Assembly: GCA_035690725.1 (NCBI GenBank)
Contig: DASSKF010000201.1
Span: 1 to 6,786 of the forward strand
Length of the DNA stretch: 6,786 nt
Direction of reading: 5' to 3'
Source: DASSKF01 sp035690725
GTDB taxonomy: Bacteria > Actinomycetota > Actinomycetes > Actinomycetales > Dermatophilaceae
The notes below the pieces were generated by a model that saw nothing but the letters and a program-made list of their open reading frames with translations, had not been told where the DNA came from and did not search any database. Made by a program: the position numbers and the translations under genes. How positions within the stretch are numbered: the stretch's first letter is position 1; each line of letters opens with the position of its first letter. Below are positions 1-4,810 of this stretch, in pieces.

Positions 1-608
1 GACGCGGACGGCTTCAGCCGCAGGACCTCCTCCAGCGCAGCGGCGTAGTTCTCCACCAGCGCCCGGTCGTCGAACGAGGTCTTGCCGACGATGAAGTGCA
101 GGTTCGAGTGCTTGTCCACGCGGAACTCGATCTTGCCGCCCTTGATGTCCGAGACGGCCTTGGCAACGTCCATGGTCACGGTGCCGGTCTTCGGGTTCGG
201 CATGAGCCCGCGCGGGCCGAGCACCTTGCCGAGCCGGCCGACCTTGCCCATGAGGTCCGGGGTCGCCACGACCGCGTCGAAGTCGAGCCAGCCGCCCTGG
301 ATGCGCTCGATCAGCTCATCGGTGCCGACGTGGTCGGCGCCGGCGTCGGTGGCCGCCTGGGCCCGGTCACCGGCCGCGAAGACGAGCACCCGGGCGGTCT
401 TGCCGGTGCCGTTCGGCAGGTTCACGGTGCCGCGGACCATCTGGTCGGCCTTGCGCGGGTCGACGCCGAGCCGCATGGCGACCTCGACGGTGGCGTCGTA
501 CTTCGTGGTGGAGGTCTCCTTCGCCAGGCGGATCGCCTCCAGGGGGGTGTACAGCCGGTCCGCGTCGATCTTGGAGATCGAGGACCGGTAGGCCTTGCTG
601 CGCTTCAT
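1..608 (-). CDS. rplA: 50S ribosomal protein L1 (3' end cut by window edge)
   Basis: Ribosomal protein L1 binds the L1 stalk of 23S rRNA, takes part in release of deacylated tRNA from the E site, and in many bacteria represses its own operon by binding mRNA. The 202 visible residues begin MKRSKAYRSS and carry the L1 signature around residues 123-138 (GRLGKVLGPRGLMPNP), followed by KTGTVT and the conserved KGGKIEFRVDK stretch near 157-166. The family is usually about 230-240 residues, so roughly 30-40 C-terminal residues lie beyond the window. The ATG at 606-608 is preceded by AGGAG (614-618 on the opposite strand) with 5 bases between. It lies 118 bases downstream of rplK in the same direction, in the conserved L11-L1 order. 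The spacer carries a structure resembling the L1-binding site of rRNA, suggesting autoregulation of this gene. Identification is secure. Confidence 0.98.
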   Translation of the reverse strand, partial: MKRSKAYRSSISKIDADRLYTPLEAIRLAKETSTTKYDATVEVAMRLGVDPRKADQMVRGTVNLPNGTGKTARVLVFAAGDRAQAATDAGADHVGTDELIERIQGGWLDFDAVVATPDLMGKVGRLGKVLGPRGLMPNPKTGTVTMDVAKAVSDIKGGKIEFRVDKHSNLHFIVGKTSFDDRALVENYAAALEEVLRLKPSA

Positions 609-640
609 GTCTGCTCCTGCGGGTGTTTCGGTGTGGAGTT

Positions 641-670
641 GTGGTGCGGGCCAGCGCGTGACCCTCCCAC
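641..670 (-). promoter_or_regulatory. Candidate L1-binding mRNA element (rRNA mimic) upstream of rplA
   Basis: On the mRNA strand this 30-base stretch can fold into GUGG / CCAC, then an asymmetric internal loop (GA opposite GCA), then GGGUCA / UGGCCC closed by a CGCGC loop. The 5' side, GUGGGAGGG, closely matches the GGUGGGAGGC segment of the E. coli 23S rRNA L1-binding region, where a GUGG helix, a GA bulge side and a GG-rich helix occur in the same order. L1 is known to repress its operon by binding mRNA sites that copy this rRNA shape. The element ends 32 bases before the rplA start codon, so bound L1 could hinder translation of rplA specifically. The fold was made by eye and the L1 role is inferred. 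Confidence 0.5.
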
Positions 671-696
671 GGGGCCCGACGGCACGTCGGGGCCCC
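671..696 (-). other. GC-rich hairpin abutting the candidate L1 element
   Basis: In the rplK-rplA spacer the mRNA strand reads GGGGCCCCGACG, TGC, CGTCGGGCCCC. This gives a stem of 11 pairs with one unpaired base and a three-base loop. No U-rich run follows, so it is not a typical intrinsic terminator, and rplA directly downstream argues against full termination. It stacks directly against the candidate L1-binding element and could be part of one larger leader structure, a processing site, or a partial attenuator. Confidence 0.5.
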
Positions 697-700
697 TGGT

Positions 701-718
701 GACCGGAGGGAACCGGTC
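701..718 (-). other. Short hairpin just after rplK
   Basis: The mRNA strand reads GACCGG, TTCCCT, CCGGTC: a perfect 6-bp stem with a 6-base loop, starting 8 bases after the rplK stop codon. It forms a series with the hairpin at 671-696. It could protect the rplK mRNA end or belong to the rplA leader. Six pairs can occur by chance in GC-rich DNA, so the role is uncertain. Confidence 0.35.
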
Positions 719-726
719 GGTGGTGC

Positions 727-1155
727 CTAGTCCGTGGTGATGCCCATGGACCGGGCGGTGCCGGCGATGATCCGGCTGGCCTGCTCGACGTCGTTGGCGT
801 TGAGGTCGGTCATCTTCTGCTCGGCGATCTCACGCACCTGGTCGGCGGACAGGTGGCCGACCTTGGTCTTGTGCGGCTCGCCGGAGCCCTTGGGCACGCC
901 GGCGGCCTTCTTGATGAGCTCTGCGGCGGGGGGCGTCTTGGTGACGAAGGTGAAGGACCGGTCCTCGTAGACCGTGATCTCCACCGGGATGACGTTGCCG
1001 CGCTGGCCCTCCGTCGCGGCGTTGTACGCCTTGACGAACTCCATGATGTTGACGCCGTGCTGGCCGAGCGCCGGGCCGACCGGCGGGGCGGGGGTGGCCT
1101 GGCCGGCCTGGATCTGCAGCTTGATGAAGCCGGCGACCTTCTTCTTGGGAGGCAT
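727..1155 (-). CDS. rplK: 50S ribosomal protein L11
   Basis: L11 sits at the base of the ribosomal GTPase-associated stalk, binds the thiostrepton-loop region of 23S rRNA, and is needed for factor-dependent GTP hydrolysis and RelA activation. The 142-residue protein has the normal family length. The N-terminal domain carries the proline-rich PAPPVGPALGQHGVNIMEF segment (about residues 22-40), and the C-terminal RNA-binding domain runs from about residue 70 (TPPAAELIKKAAG) through the conserved DLNANDVEQASRIIAGTARSMG near the end. It starts at ATG 1153-1155 and stops with TAG at 727-729. The best Shine-Dalgarno candidate, AAGGA (1168-1172), is 12 bases away, which is long; AGGA directly before the start is too close. 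It lies downstream of nusG in the same direction, across a 151-base spacer rich in hairpins. Confidence 0.98.
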   Translation of the reverse strand: MPPKKKVAGFIKLQIQAGQATPAPPVGPALGQHGVNIMEFVKAYNAATEGQRGNVIPVEITVYEDRSFTFVTKTPPAAELIKKAAGVPKGSGEPHKTKVGHLSADQVREIAEQKMTDLNANDVEQASRIIAGTARSMGITTD

Positions 1156-1217
1156 GTTCCTGGTGCGTCCTTCTCTGTGGTGGTGGGCCCACGCCCTGGG
1201 CGATGACCCGGTTGCAT

Positions 1218-1303
1218 GCCCGGGCGGAGCCCGGGCGTCTTTCAGTTGTGCGGGCGAAGCCCGCTCCCCTTGTCGGGGGTTCCCGGGGGGCGGAGCCCCC
1301 GGG
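1218..1303 (-). repeat. Three related stem-loops in the nusG-rplK spacer
   Basis: Written on the plus strand, three inverted repeats follow each other: CCCGGGC-GGA-GCCCGGG at 1219-1235 (8 bp if the flanking G/C at 1218 and 1236 pair); GCGGGC-GAA-GCCCGC at 1250-1264 (6 bp); and CCCGGGGGGC-GGA-GCCCCCGGG at 1282-1303 (9 pairs, one bulged G). All share a GGGC-GNA-GCCC core. The first and third are followed by the same GGGCGTCT string, so they look like diverged copies of one unit. A weaker CCCC/GGGG hairpin lies between the second and third. In mRNA the loops read UCC or UUC. No U-tract follows, so they are not classic terminators. Likely roles are mRNA stabilisation, processing or attenuation between nusG and the L11-L1 genes, or they may be copies of a dispersed REP-like repeat. 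Confidence 0.65.
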
Positions 1304-1306
1304 CGT

Positions 1307-2179
1307 CTAGATCTTGGCGACCTGGTTGAACGACAGCTCGACCGGCGTCTCCCGGCCGAAGATCGAGACCAGCACCTTGAGCTTCTGGGTGTCGGCGTTG
1401 ATCTCGGAGATCGTGGCGGGCATGGTCTCGAACGGGCCCTCCATGACGGTGACGGACTCGCCGACCTCGAAGTCGACGACCTTCACCTCGGTCTGGCGGC
1501 CACCCCGCTCGGACGGCGCCGCACCGGCGGCCGGGGCGGCGGTCTCGACGGCCGGGTTGAGCATGGTGAACACCTCGTCGGCCGACAGCGGCACCGGCTG
1601 GTGCGTGTGACCGACGAAGCCGGTCACACCCGGCGTGTGCCGCACGGCACCCCAGCTCTCGTCGGTGAGGTCCATCCGGACGAGCACGTAGCCGGGCATG
1701 CGCACGCGGCGGACCAGCTTGCGCAGGCCGTTCTTGATCTCGGTGACCTCCTCCATGGGCACCTGCACCTCGAAGATGTAGGGCTCCATGTTCAGGCTGG
1801 TCACGCGGTTCTCGAGGTTGGTCTTGACCCGGTTCTCGTAGCCGGCGTAGGAGTGCACGACGAACCAGTCGCCCTCCTGCAGCCGCAGCTGCCGCTTGAA
1901 CTCCTCCTCGGTCATCGGAGCGTCCTCGGCCGGCTCATCGCTGCCGCCCTCCGCCTGCTCGGTCGGCTGCTCGCTGCCGCCCTCCGCCTGCTCGGTCGGC
2001 TGCTCGCTGCCGCCCTCCGCCTGCTCGGCGGTCTGCTCGGCGGTCTGCTCGGCCGCGAACTCCTGCTCCGCGCTCGACTCGCCGGCCTCGGCCGGCTCCA
2101 CCGTCTCGGCGGCAGGGTTCAGCGCGTCCTGCTCGGCGCCGTCGGCCTCGGCGGTCCACTGCGGGGACTGATCGGACAT
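1307..2179 (-). CDS. nusG: Transcription termination/antitermination factor NusG with acidic N-terminal extension
   Basis: NusG binds the RNA polymerase clamp, modulates pausing and elongation, and links polymerase to Rho or to ribosomal protein S10. The 290-residue protein has three parts. Residues 1 to about 98 are an acidic, low-complexity extension rich in Glu, Gln and Ala, including three 11-residue repeats of the type EQAEGGSEQPT. Residues about 103-210 are the NGN domain (GDWFVVHSYAGYENRVKTNL, then RRVRMPGYVLVRM near 157-169 and HTPGVTGFVG near 181-190). After an Ala-rich linker, residues about 236-290 form the KOW domain (FEVGESVTVMEGPF through SFNQVAKI). The core is normal and the extension accounts for the excess over the roughly 180 residues of E. 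coli NusG; long N-terminal extensions are common in actinobacteria. Start ATG 2177-2179 has GAGG at 2190-2193 as ribosome binding site. secE is 75 bases upstream. Confidence 0.97.
   Translation of the reverse strand: MSDQSPQWTAEADGAEQDALNPAAETVEPAEAGESSAEQEFAAEQTAEQTAEQAEGGSEQPTEQAEGGSEQPTEQAEGGSDEPAEDAPMTEEEFKRQLRLQEGDWFVVHSYAGYENRVKTNLENRVTSLNMEPYIFEVQVPMEEVTEIKNGLRKLVRRVRMPGYVLVRMDLTDESWGAVRHTPGVTGFVGHTHQPVPLSADEVFTMLNPAVETAAPAAGAAPSERGGRQTEVKVVDFEVGESVTVMEGPFETMPATISEINADTQKLKVLVSIFGRETPVELSFNQVAKI
1938..2048 (-). repeat. In-frame tandem repeats in the nusG N-terminal region
   Basis: Three consecutive 33-base units occupy 1938-1970, 1971-2003 and 2004-2036. The first two are identical, and the third differs only near its right end. 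They are followed by a 12-base unit (TCGGCGGTCTGC, 2037-2048) duplicating the end of the third. Each 33-base unit encodes 11 residues of the EQAEGGSEQPT type and the 12-base unit encodes EQTA-type residues, so unit gain or loss keeps the reading frame. This looks like a coding minisatellite and may vary in copy number between strains. Confidence 0.9.
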
Positions 2180-2254
2180 TGACCTGCTTCCTCTACTGCG
2201 GCAACTTCCGCGGGTGGTCGAACGGGGCGGGCTGGCTCATCGGGGCGTCCGGCG

Positions 2255-2521
2255 TCAGCCGGCGCCGCCGAACACGAACAGGACCAGCTTGGTGAACACG
2301 TAGTCCAGCCCGAACACGTAGGCCATGATCGCCGCGACGAAGACGATGACGACGATCGTGTAGGTCGTCAGCTCCTCGCGCGTCGGCCGCACGACCTTGC
2401 GCATCTCGTCGATGATCTGGGTGATGAACAGGGCGAGCGCGCCGAAGATGCCCCGCTTGTCCTGCGTGGGCGGCCCGGATCGACCGGAGCCGCGGGTGCC
2501 CGCGGTGCTCGTGTCGGTCAC
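2255..2521 (-). CDS. secE: Preprotein translocase subunit SecE
   Basis: SecE is the essential small membrane subunit that clamps SecY in the SecYEG protein export channel. The 88-residue product has the short single-span form typical of Gram-positive bacteria. A polar N-terminus (1-22) is followed by an amphipathic segment (about 25-48) with the conserved IIDEMRKVVRPTREEL motif, then one membrane segment (about 53-75, TIVVIVFVAAIMAYVFGLDYVF) and a short hydrophobic tail. Translation starts at GTG (2519-2521), preceded by GAGG at 2526-2529. The nearby ATG at 2529-2531 is in another frame. It lies between tRNA-Trp and nusG, the usual actinobacterial order, with 75 bases to nusG, so it is probably co-transcribed with nusG. 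Confidence 0.95.
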   Translation of the reverse strand: MTDTSTAGTRGSGRSGPPTQDKRGIFGALALFITQIIDEMRKVVRPTREELTTYTIVVIVFVAAIMAYVFGLDYVFTKLVLFVFGGAG

Positions 2522-2612
2522 ACTTCCTCATCTCTGGCGCTCAGGAGCCAGCGACTTCGGCCACCGACACCTGACCGTGCGGTCGGCTATCGAACAACAC
2601 CATCAAACGACG

Positions 2613-2685
2613 CAGGGCAGGAGGGACTCGAACCCCCAACCGCCGGTTTTGGAGACCGGTGCTCTACCAATTGAGCCACTGCCCT
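2613..2685 (-). tRNA. tRNA-Trp (anticodon CCA)
   Basis: The minus strand folds as a full cloverleaf of 73 bases. The acceptor stem pairs AGGGCAG with CTGCCCT, with discriminator G. The D arm is GCTC/GAGC around AATTGGTA. The anticodon stem CCGGT/ACCGG encloses the loop CTCCAAA, giving anticodon CCA. The T arm has the loop TTCGAGT. The 3' CCA is not encoded and must be added after transcription. G as discriminator base fits bacterial tRNA-Trp. It lies 91 bases upstream of the secE start in the same direction and may be processed from a common secE-nusG transcript. Confidence 0.97.
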
Positions 2686-2901
2686 AGGGGTACTGCGTGC
2701 GAGCGGTCTCCGGCCACGTCCACGCGCCGCGACCACAGGAGCCGGGCACGCTTCAGTGTGGTTGTCGTCAACCACCCGAGCGGAGAGTCTACGCGACCGG
2801 CGCCCACCGATGCGAACTCGCCCCGGGCGACCACAGGCGCACGGTGACCAGTGTGCGGACGTGCGAGTCCGGCATACGGGCGCCTCTGCGACCATGGGGC
2901 C
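2686..2901. promoter_or_regulatory. Divergent spacer between tRNA-Trp and aspC
   Basis: This 216-base region separates the leftward tRNA-Trp/secE unit from the rightward aminotransferase gene, so both promoters are expected here. No strong consensus pair is visible. On the minus strand, TAGACT (2786-2791) with TTCGCA (2811-2816) at a 19-base spacing is a weak candidate for the tRNA operon. A good -35-like TTGACG (minus strand, 2766-2771) has no matching -10 at 16-18 bases. The promoter role of the region follows from gene orientation, not from a clear motif. Confidence 0.35.
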
Positions 2902-4146
2902 GTGACCGAGACGACCACGACCTCTGTCCCCAGCACCCGCCCCACCGACCGCCGGGTCTCCGAGCGGATCGGCAACATCACCGAGTCGGCCACCCTCGCG
3001 GTGGACGCGAAGGCCAAGGCGCTCAAGGCCCAGGGCCGCCCGGTGATCGGCTTCGGCGCCGGCGAGCCCGACTTCCCGACGCCGGACTACGTCGTCGAGG
3101 CGGCCCGCGCCGCGACGACCGACCCGAAGAACCACCGCTACTCCCCCGCCGGCGGCCTCCCCGAGCTCAAGCAGGCCATCGTCGACAAGACGCAGCGGGA
3201 CAGCGGGTATGCCGTGCAGCCGGACCAGGTGCTCGTCACCAACGGCGGCAAGCAGGCCGTCTACAACACCTTCGCCGCCCTGCTCGACCCGGGTGACGAG
3301 GTGCTGCTGCCGACGCCCTACTGGACCACCTACCCCGAGTCGATCAAGCTGGCCGGCGGCACGCCGGTGAGCGTCTTCGCCGGGGAGGACCAGGGCTACC
3401 GGGTCACCGTCGACCAGCTCGAGGCGGTGCGCACCGACCGGACGAAGGTGCTCCTGTTCAACTCCCCGTCCAACCCCACTGGCGCGGTCTACCCGCCCGA
3501 GGAGGTCGAGGCGATCGGCCGCTGGGCCGTGGAGCACGGGCTGTGGGTGGTGACCGACGAGATCTACGAGCACCTGACCTACGACGGGGCGACGGCGCCG
3601 TCGATGCCGGTGCTCGTCCCCGAGCTGGCCGACCACTGCGTCGTGCTCAACGGGGTCGCCAAGACCTACGCGATGACGGGGTGGCGGGTCGGCTGGATGC
3701 TCGGCCCCCGCGACGTCGTCAAGGCCGCGACCAACCTGCAGTCGCACGCGACGTCCAACGTCGCGAACGTCTCACAGCGGGCGGCGGTCGCCGCCCTCAA
3801 CGGCTCCCTCGAGGCGGTCGAACAGATGAAGGTCGCGTTCGACCGGAGGCGTCGCCGGATCGTGGAGATGCTGGGCGCCATCGACGGCGTGGAGTGCCCG
3901 ACGCCGCAGGGAGCGTTCTACGCCTACCCCTCGGTCAAGGGCCTGCTCGGCAAGACCGTCCGCGGCCGCACCCCCCGCACCTCCGTCGAGCTCAGCGAGC
4001 TGATTCTCGAGGAGGTCGAGGTCGCCGTGGTGCCGGGCGAGGCGTTCGGCCCCAGCGGCTACCTGCGGCTGTCCTACGCGCTCGGCGACGCCGACCTCGA
4101 GGAGGGCGTCGGCCGGATCCAGCAGCTGCTGGCGGAGGCCCGCTGA
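2902..4146 (+). CDS. aspC: Class I PLP-dependent aminotransferase, aspartate aminotransferase type
   Basis: This enzyme moves the amino group between aspartate and 2-oxoglutarate (giving oxaloacetate and glutamate) in the cytoplasm using pyridoxal phosphate. The 414-residue protein carries the fold type I landmarks: GAGEPDFPTPD near residues 52-62, YSPAGGLPELKQAI near 80-93, PYW near 137, the SPSNPTG motif with Asn191, the PLP-ring Asp219 and Tyr222 in TDEIYE, the Schiff-base Lys254 in VAKTYAMTGWRVGW with phosphate-binding Arg262, and carboxylate-binding Arg389 in GYLRLSY. These features fit the I-gamma subgroup. I chose GTG 2902 because homologues begin shortly before RRVSERIGNITES; a GTG at 2851 would add 17 unconserved residues. 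The ribosome binding site is weak (GGGG at 2896-2899). Some relatives also use prephenate or other acceptors, so substrate range is not certain. The position beside tRNA-Trp/secE agrees with Streptomyces as I recall it. Confidence 0.92.
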   Translation: MTETTTTSVPSTRPTDRRVSERIGNITESATLAVDAKAKALKAQGRPVIGFGAGEPDFPTPDYVVEAARAATTDPKNHRYSPAGGLPELKQAIVDKTQRDSGYAVQPDQVLVTNGGKQAVYNTFAALLDPGDEVLLPTPYWTTYPESIKLAGGTPVSVFAGEDQGYRVTVDQLEAVRTDRTKVLLFNSPSNPTGAVYPPEEVEAIGRWAVEHGLWVVTDEIYEHLTYDGATAPSMPVLVPELADHCVVLNGVAKTYAMTGWRVGWMLGPRDVVKAATNLQSHATSNVANVSQRAAVAALNGSLEAVEQMKVAFDRRRRRIVEMLGAIDGVECPTPQGAFYAYPSVKGLLGKTVRGRTPRTSVELSELILEEVEVAVVPGEAFGPSGYLRLSYALGDADLEEGVGRIQQLLAEAR

Positions 4147-4169
4147 CCCTCCCTCCCTGCACCCGTCGT

Positions 4170-4210
4170 CGACGGTGCCCGCGGCCCCCTCGGGGTCGCG
4201 GGCACCGTCG
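4170..4210 (+). terminator. Perfect 14-bp-stem hairpin after aspC
   Basis: CGACGGTGCCCGCG (4170-4183) and its exact reverse complement (4197-4210) enclose a 13-base loop, which itself holds CCCC/GGGG. The stem begins 24 bases after the aspC stop codon and ends 20 bases before the next start codon. No T-run follows, which is common for terminators in GC-rich actinobacteria. It probably ends or reduces the aspC transcript and insulates the downstream pair. Because it is symmetric, it could also act as an mRNA-stabilising 3' end. Confidence 0.7.
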
Positions 4211-4230
4211 CGTGGTGGCAGGGTCGTGGC

Positions 4231-4806
4231 ATGACCGATCACGAGAGCACGGGCGCTGAGTCGATGGGCAGCTACAGCCTCGACGACGAGACGCAGCTGT
4301 CGGAGCAGGACAGCCTCGTCGACCGGGGACTGGAGGACCCGCTCGACGAGGGGTACTCGCCGCCGGAGCGGCCGCGGGGCGTCGACAGCTACGGGACGAC
4401 GGTCGAGGAGCAGGAGGACCGCGAGACCATCGACCAGCGGATCAGCCAGGAGGAGCCGGACCCGGAGACCGCCTACGGGGCGCCTGACGACGAGGGGGGC
4501 CTGGAGGAGGAGCAGGACCGGGTCGGCGGCGACGACCCCGACTCGATCGCCGCCGAGGACGACTTCCTCGGCGACGACGAGGTCGGCGACGAGCGGAGTG
4601 GCCGGCTGATGGCCCCGGACGAGGGCACCCACGAGGACGAGCAGAAGGACCTCGTCGCCGAGGACGTCGGCATCTCCGGCGGGGCGGCCTCGAGCGAGGA
4701 GGCCGCGATGCACACCGTCGACGTCGCCGAGGCGGACGAGGCGGGACTCGGCCGCGACGTCGAGGAGGGTGACGCGCAGGAGGGCGAGGCGGGGCTGGCA
4801 GACTGA
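4231..4806 (+). CDS. Highly acidic DUF5709-like protein of unknown function
   Basis: The function is unknown. The 191-residue protein has about 64 Asp/Glu residues and a single lysine (Lys139), so it is strongly negatively charged and probably largely disordered. It has no signal peptide, membrane segment or cysteine. Three ordered-looking motifs resemble what I recall of the actinobacterial DUF5709 family: GYSPPERPRGVDSYG (about 41-55), ETIDQRISQEEPD (about 65-77), and a C-terminal block starting GRLMAPDEGTHEDEQKDLVA and running through DVGISGGAASSEEAAMH (about 124-161). The ATG at 4231 follows the hairpin at 4170-4210; only a weak AGGG lies upstream. Its stop is four bases before the deaminase start, so the two are probably translated from one mRNA. 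It appears to be an insertion relative to the aspC-add neighbourhood of Streptomyces, and a role in nucleoside metabolism should not be assumed. The coding call is strong; the family name is from memory. Confidence 0.85.
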   Translation: MTDHESTGAESMGSYSLDDETQLSEQDSLVDRGLEDPLDEGYSPPERPRGVDSYGTTVEEQEDRETIDQRISQEEPDPETAYGAPDDEGGLEEEQDRVGGDDPDSIAAEDDFLGDDEVGDERSGRLMAPDEGTHEDEQKDLVAEDVGISGGAASSEEAAMHTVDVAEADEAGLGRDVEEGDAQEGEAGLAD

Positions 4807-4810
4807 GGCC

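Noticed and set aside
96..740. Long plus-strand open frames across the rplA/rplK region
   Set aside because: They are antisense to rplA and rplK, which are unmistakable; Arg/Gly/Asp-rich translations of this kind arise from GC-rich codon bias.
1183..1192. GTGGGCCCAC palindrome before rplK as a possible L1 or regulator site
   Set aside because: It lacks the helix / asymmetric loop / helix shape of L1 sites and is a simple GC palindrome.
974..2182. 402-residue plus-strand open frame
   Set aside because: It runs antisense through nusG and part of rplK; its Leu/Gly repeats are the reverse reading of the nusG tandem repeats.
2198..2211. GCGG-CAACTT-CCGC small inverted repeat before nusG
   Set aside because: A four-base stem is too short to support a regulatory claim in GC-rich DNA.
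2766..2771. TTGACG on the minus strand as the -35 of the tRNA-Trp operon
   Set aside because: Only GC-rich hexamers lie at 16-18 bases spacing, so there is no acceptable -10 box.
2587..3747. 386-residue minus-strand open frame
   Set aside because: It covers the tRNA-Trp gene and lies antisense to the conserved aminotransferase; it has no recognisable domain.
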